Positions 9,166-18,869 of a stretch of DNA of 64,000 nucleotides are shown piece by piece (position 1 is the first letter of the stretch; each line of letters begins with the position of its first letter). The stretch covers positions 307,808-371,807 of the forward strand of contig JAQTNH010000001.1 in assembly GCA_028713895.1 (NCBI GenBank), given 5' to 3'. The translations under genes were made by a program, and so were the position numbers. Source of the stretch: Candidatus Nanoarchaeia archaeon. Its GTDB lineage: Archaea; Nanobdellota; Nanobdellia; CSSed11-243R1. Below the pieces are notes generated by a model. The model was not told where the DNA came from. It ran no database searches and was given only the letters and a program-made list of their open reading frames with translations.

Positions 9166-9169
9166 TTTT

Positions 9170-9721
9170 TTACCTTGTCAAAACAAATAATTGTGCATAG
9201 CCTGCGATGCCATAATAGCCATACGGGCTGTAAACAGGCATTGAACAAAGGCGGGTAGCCTCAAAATCATTCGGTATCTTCTTTGCTGCGGCAGGAGTCG
9301 CGATATAGCCCTGTATGCCCAGTATTTTTACAGGCACTGACTGGAGATTGACATTTCCCAGATTGTCCTTGAAATAGTTTATTGTGCTGTTGAACTCAGA
9401 CGATACAGACTCATACTTTGAGGAATCAAGGTATCCGCGAAGCAGGGTATACTGGTTCAGGCTGAGCGAACTAATCTGCTCTGGCGTGTAACCCGCGCGT
9501 ATGTATTCGTCCTTCATCATCGGAAGCAGCATGAAAACGCATTCCTGTTCAGTCTCCGCGTCAATAATCGAAATGAGCCCGTTAAGGGAAAGGCTGCTGA
9601 CAAAAGTGTTCAGGAAAAATACTCCGCCGAGCCCGAGTATTGCTATCAGTAGGAAGCCCACCAATAAGTCAGGGCCGAACTGCGCTTTTTTATTTTTAAA
9701 AATTAATCCCATCAGTCGCAC
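9170..9721 (-). CDS. pilin-like membrane-anchored protein
   Basis: FKNKKAQFGPDLLVGFLLIAILGLGG. Confidence 0.65.
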   Translation of the reverse strand: MRLMGLIFKNKKAQFGPDLLVGFLLIAILGLGGVFFLNTFVSSLSLNGLISIIDAETEQECVFMLLPMMKDEYIRAGYTPEQISSLSLNQYTLLRGYLDSSKYESVSSEFNSTINYFKDNLGNVNLQSVPVKILGIQGYIATPAAAKKIPNDFEATRLCSMPVYSPYGYYGIAGYAQLFVLTR

Positions 9722-10785
9722 ACCTTTCCTGCCTCGGGCGTTATAACCACATTTTCAAGAGTTGTAATCCCGTCGTATTTGTCTCCCTTAATCACGCAGG
9801 ATGCAAATATAAAAATGCCTGGATGCGTCTGGGCGCCTACTTTCAGCATCACAGGAGATATTGTGCGCTTGAGCGTCTCCTGGTCGCTGCAGCCCAAATT
9901 GTATTCCATGCTGTAAGAAGATAAGGGGTTCTCAGGGTCAACATAAACAGGGTCATCCTGAACCCATGTTGATGTCCTGTAATCATTTGAAGGCATAACC
10001 AGATAGGTGTCAAAGACAGTGCGCTCGGGAGTGAGGATATCATAATAGGGTTTTATGTCAGTGCCTTCCTCGCTTGAACCTGTCTGGTATTCACATCGGT
10101 CTACCTTGCATTTTGGATAAACCGGGCTGTCAGAAGCGCACTGGGCTTCAGTGCAGTACTGAATTACGTCCCATCTGCTGCCATATCTTCCAGCACAACG
10201 GTCTGATGCCTGAGAGGGGTCCCCTTCCTGCTTGTGCATGCGAAGGATGAATGAATTTATTTCATGAGCAGAAAAAGTTGCTGTGTTACCAAACCTGTCT
10301 GTGGCTGAGTAGTGCACATACTGGTTTGTGGCCAAATCAAAAACAGCAATGGCATACCTGAAGGATGCGCCGGTACCCTCTTCAGCATCCCAGATTCCTT
10401 CGTCCTGATACTGTTCTTTGTAATCATCATACTTGTCCTTGCGCATGCAGTTGAAAAAATCTATGTCATTGAGCTTTTCAACATCAACAAGCCCGGGATA
10501 AACGCGCGAGCCAAGCAGAAGCTTTCCGTCGTCTGTAAATGCAATCTCCCTTTCGTCTGCAGCAAAGCAGTCTGCGCTTGCGAGCACGCGCTGCTGAGCC
10601 ATCAGGGACATTGTCTCTGCATTAAATTCGTCTGCAGTGAACCTGAGATTTTTTGCCATTGAAAGAAGCGAAAGCACAACAATGAAAAATATGAGCAGGG
10701 CTACAAGGTTCAGGGCGAAAAACGGCAAAACCGCCTGCGCCTTCCTGTTCTGCAATACTGAATTTTTCATAGTCTCACGGTTCAA
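9712..10785 (-). CDS. pilin-like membrane-anchored protein, Cys-rich
   Basis: QNRKAQAVLPFFALNLVALLIFFIVVLSLLS; overlaps neighbouring ORFs as in an operon. Confidence 0.68.
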   Translation of the reverse strand: MNRETMKNSVLQNRKAQAVLPFFALNLVALLIFFIVVLSLLSMAKNLRFTADEFNAETMSLMAQQRVLASADCFAADEREIAFTDDGKLLLGSRVYPGLVDVEKLNDIDFFNCMRKDKYDDYKEQYQDEGIWDAEEGTGASFRYAIAVFDLATNQYVHYSATDRFGNTATFSAHEINSFILRMHKQEGDPSQASDRCAGRYGSRWDVIQYCTEAQCASDSPVYPKCKVDRCEYQTGSSEEGTDIKPYYDILTPERTVFDTYLVMPSNDYRTSTWVQDDPVYVDPENPLSSYSMEYNLGCSDQETLKRTISPVMLKVGAQTHPGIFIFASCVIKGDKYDGITTLENVVITPEAGKVCD

Positions 10786-11920
10786 AATAACTGACTGCAG
10801 TCCCTGTCTTGTCGATTGTAAAGTTGACTTTCATTCCATCAGGGCCTGCGGGATTATAAGCTGCGTTCGCAGTGTTGCCCCACCAGCTTAAATCATAAGT
10901 GCAAGTTTTCGGCATCTGGCTGAAATCAAAACAATAAATTGTGTTTGTGGTGAACTCTTCTCCGCTGAGAACGTACTGGTCATAAGTGGGGATATAATAA
11001 AGTGTTGAAGACATCCAGTCTTCACAAAGGGTTTGTTCTGTTGTCGCATCTTCCATAACCATGTAGTGAGTTACATCAGGGAAAATCATTGCCTTGTAAA
11101 TGCAGAGTTCAGTATTCCCGGATGTGCGCATGAAATATCCCGGCTTCAGGGTTATGCTGCTTTCAAAATTAAAAGAGCCGCTGCAGCGCTGGTATGAAAC
11201 ATTTACAAGATATGCAAGAGGGTCTGTGCTTTGGAGATTAAAAGAGCCTGCAGGCATCAGGGTGTCATAAATTCCCTCGCGGGTTTTTTCAAAGACAACA
11301 CCCTTGTCAGTGACTTCAAGCGCAACTTCAGCCTGCCTGTTGAATTCAAAGTCCCCGAAGTTTGCGAAAGACGAGTACTGGATGTTTGTGCTCTGGGATG
11401 TTGTGCCTGGAAGCGCTTGAGCAAAAGTAACTGATGTCTGCAGTATGTTTGCGTATGGAATATTGCGTGTGCCGCGCTGTATTGAATTCTTTTCTAAAAA
11501 GAGTTCGTAGCCTGATGTGCAAAGGCCTTCGTCATCATAGTCTCCTGACGGGCAAAGCCATGCGTCCGCAGCCTGGACAGCAGGGAACTCAGTTTCAAAA
11601 GAACCCGGCACAATCCTTATCTCTGAAGAGACATTCATGAATCCGTTGAAGCACGAAATTATGTTTGCGCCCTGAACATCCTTTGCCATTTTGCAGTTTG
11701 ATGCGGGAGCATAGATGATTCGTATGCTGTCAGAAGCTGAATACGCGATATCAGTCATTGTTGCAAGGTCATGGGTGAGCAATCCTGCTGTGCGTCCGGC
11801 ATCAGTGACAGGAGAAATCATCGCCCAGGCAAAGATAAGCGCGCCGAGCAGAACTGCAACAGGTACAACTATTGAGCCGAGTATGAGTGCAATATCAACC
11901 TGCGCTTTTCTGTTGTTCAA
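10775..11920 (-). CDS. pilin-like membrane-anchored protein
   Basis: MNNRKAQVDIALILGSIVVPVAVLLGALIFAW. Confidence 0.68.
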   Translation of the reverse strand: MNNRKAQVDIALILGSIVVPVAVLLGALIFAWAMISPVTDAGRTAGLLTHDLATMTDIAYSASDSIRIIYAPASNCKMAKDVQGANIISCFNGFMNVSSEIRIVPGSFETEFPAVQAADAWLCPSGDYDDEGLCTSGYELFLEKNSIQRGTRNIPYANILQTSVTFAQALPGTTSQSTNIQYSSFANFGDFEFNRQAEVALEVTDKGVVFEKTREGIYDTLMPAGSFNLQSTDPLAYLVNVSYQRCSGSFNFESSITLKPGYFMRTSGNTELCIYKAMIFPDVTHYMVMEDATTEQTLCEDWMSSTLYYIPTYDQYVLSGEEFTTNTIYCFDFSQMPKTCTYDLSWWGNTANAAYNPAGPDGMKVNFTIDKTGTAVSYFEP

Positions 11921-11924
11921 GTTA

Positions 11925-12797
11925 TCATTCCTTATAAATCAGCGAACCTGCTCCGTATGTAATCTGGGTCTCCGGATACTCAACACCTTTCAGCGCTGAG
12001 AATTCAAGCTGCGGAAATAATCCGTGCGAGTTCATTGTTGCGTAAGATTCCACGCTTATCAGTATTGTTTCAAAATCCAAATACTCTTCGCTAGAGGCGC
12101 TCAGCCACACCATTGGCTTGCTGTTATAATGGGGTATGCAGGCTTTTGAAGCGCCATCGCTTTCAAGGTAAAAACATCCGTTGTTCAAAAGCGGCTCGCA
12201 GGAAACTATTTTTGTGTTTTTGATGTAGCTGACTGTAACAGAGGACATCTGTGTTGCGAGCCATTCCTCTGCCTTCTGAAGCTCGGCAGCATACCTGTCC
12301 TCAGGCTGAGGTTCAGGGTCCCCAAGCACTATGACATTATAATCAGGAATATTATCTTTTGAACTGTACTCAAGCTTGAAAAGGCATAAGCACGCCTCAT
12401 CAGGCTGAGCGCATTTGGCAAGCTGGTCAGCGCTCTGCAAGTCAATCCTGCTGATAAAAGAATCTGAACCCCGGTCCGCCTTAATGATGGACTCTGCGGA
12501 TTTTGCAGGAACAAAAATAATTGAATACACAAAATCTGAATATCCTGCCATTCTCCACAAGCTCACAGTATTCTCCCCCCCGCTAGTCTGGAAGTTCATT
12601 GCCTGCGCCATTGCAGGGACAAGAACTGAGAGGGATTTTTGGTTCGCAATATCCAGCGTATTGGAGCTTACTGCAGAGACAGCTGTAACAAAGCCAAACA
12701 CAATCATCAGGCATACAACTGTGCCTAACAGAATCTCCGGCAAAAATTTCGTGGTTCCAGAGTCGTCGGATGCTTTTTTGTTCATTTGAATCACCAA
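11925..12797 (-). CDS. pilin-like membrane-anchored protein
   Basis: MNKKASDDSGTTKFLPEILLGTVVCLMIVFGFV; Cys pairs (CLCLFKLEY). Confidence 0.62.
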   Translation of the reverse strand: MVIQMNKKASDDSGTTKFLPEILLGTVVCLMIVFGFVTAVSAVSSNTLDIANQKSLSVLVPAMAQAMNFQTSGGENTVSLWRMAGYSDFVYSIIFVPAKSAESIIKADRGSDSFISRIDLQSADQLAKCAQPDEACLCLFKLEYSSKDNIPDYNVIVLGDPEPQPEDRYAAELQKAEEWLATQMSSVTVSYIKNTKIVSCEPLLNNGCFYLESDGASKACIPHYNSKPMVWLSASSEEYLDFETILISVESYATMNSHGLFPQLEFSALKGVEYPETQITYGAGSLIYKE

Positions 12798-14159
12798 TCA
12801 ATTTAAACCAATCTGCGTGCTGAGGCCGGGCATATAAGACGCAATAAGCGCTCTTGATGTGAGTTCGGGAGATGTGTAGCTCAGGATAATATTCTCAAAA
12901 TTTCCTGAGGCATCTATCGGGCGCACAAATGTGTACGAATCAAATTTGAGAGAGGTGCTGTCCCCAGGCTTAAGCCACATTATAGGATAGTATTCTGACA
13001 GTGAACTTGAGGGAAGGCGCGAAATCTTAATTGCGGGAAGCAGAAGGGTTCCATCGTCTGCCTCGCAGCCAAGCTCGTCTGCGATTTTCCTGCACTGCAA
13101 TACGCTTATCCTGTCTTTAATTGCGGTTTGTGAAAGCGAATCCTTCAGCTCATTGTCCCATTTTTCAAAAATCTGGTTTGTGCTTAACGGAGTAACTGTG
13201 ACTGCATAATTAAAAACTGTGCTGCCGCCATTTGCTATCGCCCATTTACCTGTTGCAGTATCAAAATAAAACGCATTTCCGAAAGAGGGGGAGTCCACTG
13301 AGTTCCAGTACATCAGGCTGTAAGTCGGCAATGTGAAAGACGAGTTAACGACAATGAAATAAGTTTTTAATTGTGTGATGTAAACAGGGGTGTTGAAATC
13401 CACTTTCAACAGGCCGTCCTTGCTGGACTCAAACTGGCTAAATGGTATAGGCACTGAGGCAAGAACATTTGAGGAGTCAGGATAACCATCTGCATCATAA
13501 GAGTAAATACTGACTGTTATCTTTGTGTTTGTAGCTCCTGAGATAAGCGAAGAAATTTTTGAAAAGTCAAATGATGTGTTCAGCCAGACCGAGCTCAGCA
13601 CTCCCTCGGTTGAGGACCTAAAACCCTGCGCGAGGGTGTAAAACCCGAGGTCGTCATAAGGATATGTCCATGTGCTTGCCGCAAGGTTCATGGATGAATT
13701 AAGCGGATAAGCAGGCTGGTGCGGCACTTCTTTTACAATTACGTTTTTACCAGATAAATCTGCAAAAGGGTATGATGCAATCTTTAACAGGCAGTAGCAC
13801 TGGCTGTCAATGCATTTTTTAACGCGCTCTTTTGAATCCTTGTCCACTATGCTGTCAGACAAAACATTCAGGTAAGTTGCTGACTTGGTGCCCAGCGCGC
13901 CGATTGTAAAATAATCATTGCCGTCTGCAAACAAGCTTATGTAGCTCTGGGTGCTGGTTCCCTTGTCGCAGGCTGTTGAAAGCCCAAGTGTGAACTTGTT
14001 AAAATTTTTCAGATATTCTGAGCTTGCCATGAAATCAAGATAAGGGCTTGCGAAGGCAGAGAAGACGCCCATAAGCAAAAGGACAGTTATTGCCCCGCCA
14101 ATTATCATAACCAGCGGTTCAAATGACGCGTTTTTGTTTGAAAATAATGGGGGTTTCAT
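12798..14159 (-). CDS. pilin-like membrane-anchored protein, large ectodomain
   Basis: NKNASFEPLVMIIGGAITVLLLMGVF; abuts 11925..12797. Confidence 0.62.
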   Translation of the reverse strand: MKPPLFSNKNASFEPLVMIIGGAITVLLLMGVFSAFASPYLDFMASSEYLKNFNKFTLGLSTACDKGTSTQSYISLFADGNDYFTIGALGTKSATYLNVLSDSIVDKDSKERVKKCIDSQCYCLLKIASYPFADLSGKNVIVKEVPHQPAYPLNSSMNLAASTWTYPYDDLGFYTLAQGFRSSTEGVLSSVWLNTSFDFSKISSLISGATNTKITVSIYSYDADGYPDSSNVLASVPIPFSQFESSKDGLLKVDFNTPVYITQLKTYFIVVNSSFTLPTYSLMYWNSVDSPSFGNAFYFDTATGKWAIANGGSTVFNYAVTVTPLSTNQIFEKWDNELKDSLSQTAIKDRISVLQCRKIADELGCEADDGTLLLPAIKISRLPSSSLSEYYPIMWLKPGDSTSLKFDSYTFVRPIDASGNFENIILSYTSPELTSRALIASYMPGLSTQIGLN

Positions 14160-14163
14160 TTTA

Positions 14164-14349
14164 TCACGGCAGCAAGGTTGTGACTGCGCCTCCAGATGTT
14201 TCGTTCACAAGCCCGCCTGCCGAGCCAAACGCTTTTGTGAACTGCTCGAATCCTGAAAAGTTCCATACGAGTAGCAATCCGACTATTATTATCATTACAA
14301 CAAGAAAGATAATAAACGTCAATGGAAACTGAACTCCTTTTTTATCCAA
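14164..14349 (-). CDS. minimal pilin-like protein (61 aa)
   Basis: MDKKGVQFPLTFIIFLVVMIIIVGLLLVW. Confidence 0.62.
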   Translation of the reverse strand: MDKKGVQFPLTFIIFLVVMIIIVGLLLVWNFSGFEQFTKAFGSAGGLVNETSGGAVTTLLP

Positions 14350-14407
14350 AATCCCTCACCACTTTTCGTTCTAGAAGGCGCAAGGCCTTCATGTCTCCTG
14401 AGATTAG

Positions 14408-14725
14408 CTATTTGTGAAAATTCTGCAAAAACTTGCCTGTGAAATCCTCTACAACACCGGCTGCGCCTGAAGTCACGTTCTTCTGCGCGCCGAACAGTTT
14501 TTCAAGGACACTGGTCCCCTCGCTTGTCATTCCGAAAACAAAAACCAAAATCAGGGCGAGAAGTATGACTCCGATTACAATGACGCCTATTGCATAAGTC
14601 GGCAAACCCTGACACTTTCTTTCCTGCAGGAAAGAACCTGTGCTAAGAAAGAACTGTTTACAGCGATTAACCACGTTTTTCATGGGATAAATAAAGAAAT
14701 GAGGATAAATAAGCCTTTCTGCCAA
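14408..14725 (-). CDS. pilin-like protein (N-terminus carries a repeat-derived segment)
   Basis: ERKCQGLPTYAIGVIVIGVILLALILVFVFG; start codon uncertain (14725 or internal Met). Confidence 0.6.
   Translation of the reverse strand: MAERLIYPHFFIYPMKNVVNRCKQFFLSTGSFLQERKCQGLPTYAIGVIVIGVILLALILVFVFGMTSEGTSVLEKLFGAQKNVTSGAAGVVEDFTGKFLQNFHK
14608..14653. repeat. diverged family-B hairpin inside a pilin N-terminus
   Basis: ccctgacactttctttcctgcaggaaagaacctgtgctaagaaagaac. Confidence 0.5.
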
Positions 14726-14758
14726 TAAACCGAATCAAAATAGAAAATAAAAAAGAAA

Positions 14759-15142
14759 CTACGGCTGGCACTTAAGCTGTTTCTGCACGCTGTTCTTGAA
14801 TATCACAAAACATGGCTCAATTGAAGCGCAGCTCTGCGATGTTCCGCCCTGGATGTCCTGTGAAACACAGTATTTGTCTGTTTTCAAAAGCAGGGAAAAA
14901 CCAGATGTGCCTGTCAGCTGTCCGGCTACAGTGTCTCCGCTGACTGCAAAGTCAACAGTGGATGCTGTGCGCTGGTAATTTGCACATATCTGCTTGCAGT
15001 TTGCTGAGAATGTTGCAGGAGAAATTGCGCTCGTGAAGGAGATTCCTCCGCCGATAACAAAGCCCACTGCCAAAATCAGGATAAGAATTGCTATTGCTGC
15101 CAAGACGATGAAGTTGATTGGCAAACCTTGTGCTTTACTCAT
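14759..15142 (-). CDS. class III signal peptide protein, Cys-rich
   Basis: MSKAQGLPINFIVLAAIAILILILAVGFV; paralogous to 15195..15560. Confidence 0.75.
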   Translation of the reverse strand: MSKAQGLPINFIVLAAIAILILILAVGFVIGGGISFTSAISPATFSANCKQICANYQRTASTVDFAVSGDTVAGQLTGTSGFSLLLKTDKYCVSQDIQGGTSQSCASIEPCFVIFKNSVQKQLKCQP

Positions 15143-15194
15143 TATACCACCTCATTAGTAATATTTGAAAGAAAATGCAAAGTTAAAAGCTTTA

Positions 15195-15560
15195 CTAAGA
15201 GCAGACTGGCAAAGGCGTGATAGCTGTGCTGCATTTGACAGCGCAGTCTCCGTCGCTGAAAGCAAGCGTGCAGGGCGAAAGAGTTGTGCAGTCAACAGGA
15301 GAGCTGAACCCCTTGATGTCCTGCTTTGCGCAATAATTTTTGTCCATTGTGGCTATTCCGACAGCTTTGGTTTCGTCAACTGCAGCGCGCTGTTTTGCAA
15401 AGCAGATTACTGAACAGGAGTTTGCCGCAGTCTGGGAATTTATCGCCTCGGTGCGGAATCCGCTGAAAATGAACATGACTATGATTATGAGCACTATGAC
15501 CGCGATTGCCGCGATTACGATGAAGTTCAGTGGAAGTTCTGCCGCTTTTTTATTTGTCAT
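15195..15560 (-). CDS. class III signal peptide protein, Cys-rich
   Basis: MTNKKAAELPLNFIVIAAIAVIVLIIIVMFIFSG. Confidence 0.75.
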   Translation of the reverse strand: MTNKKAAELPLNFIVIAAIAVIVLIIIVMFIFSGFRTEAINSQTAANSCSVICFAKQRAAVDETKAVGIATMDKNYCAKQDIKGFSSPVDCTTLSPCTLAFSDGDCAVKCSTAITPLPVCS

Positions 15561-15573
15561 TCTGTATCACCTT

Positions 15574-15975
15574 TCAGCTCCAACTGCAGCCTGTAACTGC
15601 GGTGCATGCAGTTTGAGTTGTTAGAGTTGAACATGTAACTGAGATTGTGCCGCTACAGGTGTTTGAGCCGCTATTCCAAGTGCAGTATGCGCTTAGACAA
15701 TTAGCCTGTTGGTCGTTATATATTGAGCATAACTTTGTTCCAGTGCCTTTGCAGCTTTCAGCCGCTGCTGAACCGCTTCCGCTTAAAAAAGTGTCTGCTT
15801 CAGTGCCAAGCTGCTCAATGCCTGTTGCAGCAGCGCCCTGGCTTGTTTCTATCTGCCCCGCGCCTTTTGAAAACTGCATGAAAAAGAAAATCCCCACAGC
15901 GACAAGTACGATGATGACAATGATTACCACTATGATTGTTGACATTGGCAGTTCCATAGCCTTTTTATTTTTCAT
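15574..15975 (-). CDS. class III signal peptide protein, Cys-rich
   Basis: MKNKKAMELPMSTIIVVIIVIIVLVAVGIFFF; C-terminal CLSAYCTWNSGSNTC. Confidence 0.75.
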   Translation of the reverse strand: MKNKKAMELPMSTIIVVIIVIIVLVAVGIFFFMQFSKGAGQIETSQGAAATGIEQLGTEADTFLSGSGSAAAESCKGTGTKLCSIYNDQQANCLSAYCTWNSGSNTCSGTISVTCSTLTTQTACTAVTGCSWS

Positions 15976-15993
15976 TTTTTATCACCTTCAACA

Positions 15994-16323
15994 TTAACAC
16001 TGTGAACATACAGTGATTCCTGCCGCGCTCCAGTCGCATGAAGCCGTGTCTACCTTGTTTTTGCAGGCATCGCACAGCGCTTCTTTCGGACAGGCAACAC
16101 CGCTGCAATCAAAACCCGAACTCATCCCTGACGCCCAGAGATTACAATTGGCAACATCAGTTGCGCTTGAGCCGATTGAAAGCTGGTCACTTGCAGTTGT
16201 TTTTCCAGACTGGCTGGTTGTTATTGCAAAGATGACAAGCACTGAAATCGCAATCACGGTTATCACCACCAGAACAACTGTGCTCATTGGAAGTTCCTGC
16301 GCTTTTTTCATTTTAATCAACAA
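15994..16323 (-). CDS. class III signal peptide protein, Cys-rich
   Basis: MKKAQELPMSTVVLVVITVIAISVLVIFAI. Confidence 0.75.
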   Translation of the reverse strand: MLIKMKKAQELPMSTVVLVVITVIAISVLVIFAITTSQSGKTTASDQLSIGSSATDVANCNLWASGMSSGFDCSGVACPKEALCDACKNKVDTASCDWSAAGITVCSQC

Positions 16324-16733
16324 TCCCCGAGAGTTGGCGTGAATAATTTGGCTGCTGGCGTGCAGTCAATGCACCAGCATGCTTCAGCAGTATCCGTACG
16401 CAAGAAATAATCGCATATTGCCTGTTTCGGGCAGGCTCCGTCAGCTGCAGTTGCGCCGCATGGTTTTGCGGGAAGTATCCCTGAAGCCCAGGCGCTGCAT
16501 TTTGCGTTCTGGGTCGCGGTCACCCCTATTTCCTGCTGCCCCTTTACTGTCTGCTGCCCAGTTGAGAACTGTCCGAAGAAAAAGACAGTCACAACAGAAA
16601 GCACGATAAGGACTATGACTATGATTACGACTGTTGTCATCGGAAGCCCCTGTCCGCGTTTTTCAAGAAGGTGCCTGAGCTTCTCAAACAGCGACTTTCC
16701 CTTTCGTGAACGCAATAATTTCTTTTTTGCCAT
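16317..16733 (-). CDS. class III signal peptide protein, Cys-rich
   Basis: KRGQGLPMTTVVIIVIVLIVLSVVTVFFFG. Confidence 0.72.
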   Translation of the reverse strand: MAKKKLLRSRKGKSLFEKLRHLLEKRGQGLPMTTVVIIVIVLIVLSVVTVFFFGQFSTGQQTVKGQQEIGVTATQNAKCSAWASGILPAKPCGATAADGACPKQAICDYFLRTDTAEACWCIDCTPAAKLFTPTLGDC

Positions 16734-16774
16734 CTCCTCACCTTTAAATCCTAAAACCTCTGTTTTAAAATAGT

Positions 16775-16945
16775 TTATGTTGATGCAGCAATTGTCGGGC
16801 CCTGGCCTGAAAGGAACTCAAGGGTCTTGGCAATCAAATCAAGCTTTGAAACTGCAAGCCCGATGACAACCGCAAGTATTATGACTACCAAAACCAAAAT
16901 CAGTATTTCTCTGGATGCAAGGTCTATTGCGCCGCGTTTATCCAT
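16775..16945 (-). CDS. minimal pilin-like protein
   Basis: MDKRGAIDLASREILILVLVVIILAVVIGLAVSKLDLIAKTLEFLSGQGPTIAAST; internal start preferred over 16999. Confidence 0.62.
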   Translation of the reverse strand: MDKRGAIDLASREILILVLVVIILAVVIGLAVSKLDLIAKTLEFLSGQGPTIAAST

Positions 16946-16949
16946 TGTT

Positions 16950-17117
16950 TCATGCTCCCGGGACAAGTGTATTGCCGATGTTCGTGATATTCTCAACACT
17001 TGACGCTCCCTGGCTGCTAATCATAATCCCAATCACAACGATAATCATCACCACAATCACAAAGAGGGCGAGCATCACTATTGTGCTCATGCTCAGCTCA
17101 ATCGCAGCTTTTGACAT
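16950..17117 (-). CDS. minimal pilin-like protein (55 aa; below the cutoff of the ORF track)
   Basis: Reverse strand reads MSKAAIELSMSTIVMLALFVIVVMIIVVIGIMISSQGASSVENITNIGNTLVPGA*, overlapping the upstream ORF as TAATG. Confidence 0.65.
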   Translation of the reverse strand: MSKAAIELSMSTIVMLALFVIVVMIIVVIGIMISSQGASSVENITNIGNTLVPGA

Positions 17118-17317
17118 TATCCGCCTCCGTGCTTGACCTGTTCAAGAGTGCTCACGATTCCCTGCACGTTTTCTCCGCCGCTCCTGCTTACTGTGGTTAT
17201 GAACACCAGAATAACTGCAAGCCCTATCACCACCAGAAGGATGGTGATTACTGTCGCGGAAACTCCGCGCCTGTTAAGCCCGACAAATAATTTTTTAAAA
17301 AGATTTTTTAGCCCCAT
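17117..17317 (-). CDS. minimal pilin-like protein
   Basis: LNRRGVSATVITILLVVIGLAVILVFITTVSRSGGENVQ. Confidence 0.65.
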   Translation of the reverse strand: MGLKNLFKKLFVGLNRRGVSATVITILLVVIGLAVILVFITTVSRSGGENVQGIVSTLEQVKHGGG

Positions 17318-17475
17318 TTGAATCCGCTCCAGTCAGTTGCATAATTGAACAGCCCGCTTTCCCCTATCTGCTGTTTGAAAATCAAAGCGAGTATTATAAT
17401 GACGGCGAGCAGTATTATCGCCCCTATCAGAATCATGATTGTGCTTGGCGGCTGAAGCCCGTGTTTGTTTGTCAT
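17308..17475 (-). CDS. minimal pilin-like protein
   Basis: MTNKHGLQPPSTIMILIGAIILLAVIIILALIF. Confidence 0.6.
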   Translation of the reverse strand: MTNKHGLQPPSTIMILIGAIILLAVIIILALIFKQQIGESGLFNYATDWSGFKWG

Positions 17476-17477
17476 GT

Positions 17478-18869
17478 TCAATACTCCGGAGTGCATCCTG
17501 CATTTGTGCAGCTCTGTCCGTCTGCCATTGCGCCGCAGTTCGTGGCCTGCAAATCAGCCATGCTTCCTGTCGAGCCCTCGCAGCGCCCTGTGCTGCTTGC
17601 GCCCATTGCTGTTGACACCTGTGTGCAACCGACATCTGCGCAGGCGTCAATAAAAATCTGCTTGTCATATGTCTTTCCGCTTATCACAAAAACATCGCAG
17701 GCGTCAGACGCGGTTTTCTCGCAGTAATCCCCGCACTTTGCTGTTGCTGGAGTCCCTGTGCAGCCTGAAATTTCAGTGATGCACCTGCTGGAATCGCATT
17801 TGTATCCGGCATCGCAATCAGCATCAACTGCGCATTCAGACTCGTCTACATTGACAGGCACGTCATCCCCGCTCCATGTGAACGGGTCGCAGTTCTTGTC
17901 ATAGGTCAGGTCTGTTTTAAGGCACCAGTATATCTCATCATAAGCGCCGGGCATCTGGTCAGCGCGGCTGGAACAGTCTTCCTTGTCTGGATTGCATCCT
18001 GGGAAAGGATTTGATTTTATGTCGCAGTCAGAATCTTCCCATCCGCCTGAACCATCATCAGCATATTTTATGAAAAGCACACCTTTCTTGAAAGAGCTGA
18101 ACCAGTAGTCCTGATTGTTGTTCCAGTCTCCTGTAGTGCCTGTTGCCGTGAATGCATCAGCGCCTGTCAGGACTATTCGCGGCCCTGCATGCCTTGCATT
18201 TTGTTTTTCAAGCTCAGGATACCCAAGCTTGTTCCAGTAAGTAATATCTGAAAAAGAATAATTTGCATGCGTCATGAAATCAAGAAGCTCGTAAAAGTCG
18301 GTTGATTCGTTCAGATTAAATGCTATTGTGAAGCAGGTTCGCGGGTTCGGGGGCGTCTTTCCGCTGGTTGGATTATATTTTCCTGCAGTATACATATCCC
18401 AGCAGTCAACAGTCCTTATGGCAACTTCCTTGAAGAAAGTGTTTTTTGTCATCCCCTTGTCTGATTCGCACGGGGTGCTGTATTTCATGTCAATAGCAGA
18501 ATTCTGGCAGGAAAAAAGCGGAATGCTTGCCTCGAGCTCTTTAAGATTGCTGCTTATTTTTCCAAGAGTGCCCTCCTCAACATCAGTAACAAGCCCCACA
18601 ACTTTATCCTTAACCCAGCCGATGACTCCTGAGCCCCCGCTGGTGCTTTCCTCAGCAACATCATACAAGCTCCACATTATGTGAAGCGGAACTCCGCGCG
18701 CATATGCGCCTGCTGTTGTCATTGTCGGGCAGAAAAATGACATTGATGCTGGAAATATGCCAGACTGAAAAATGAAGATTATCCCAATAGTGAGAGACAC
18801 CACTATGATTATCAGCGAAGACAAAATTCCGAGGCCGCCCTGCGCCTTTTTATTTAAAACTTTTTTCAT
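17478..18869 (-). CDS. pilin-like protein with large Cys-rich ectodomain
   Basis: LNKKAQGGLGILSSLIIIVVSLTIGIIFIF; ECAVDADCDAGYKCDSSRC segment. Confidence 0.7.
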   Translation of the reverse strand: MKKVLNKKAQGGLGILSSLIIIVVSLTIGIIFIFQSGIFPASMSFFCPTMTTAGAYARGVPLHIMWSLYDVAEESTSGGSGVIGWVKDKVVGLVTDVEEGTLGKISSNLKELEASIPLFSCQNSAIDMKYSTPCESDKGMTKNTFFKEVAIRTVDCWDMYTAGKYNPTSGKTPPNPRTCFTIAFNLNESTDFYELLDFMTHANYSFSDITYWNKLGYPELEKQNARHAGPRIVLTGADAFTATGTTGDWNNNQDYWFSSFKKGVLFIKYADDGSGGWEDSDCDIKSNPFPGCNPDKEDCSSRADQMPGAYDEIYWCLKTDLTYDKNCDPFTWSGDDVPVNVDESECAVDADCDAGYKCDSSRCITEISGCTGTPATAKCGDYCEKTASDACDVFVISGKTYDKQIFIDACADVGCTQVSTAMGASSTGRCEGSTGSMADLQATNCGAMADGQSCTNAGCTPEY

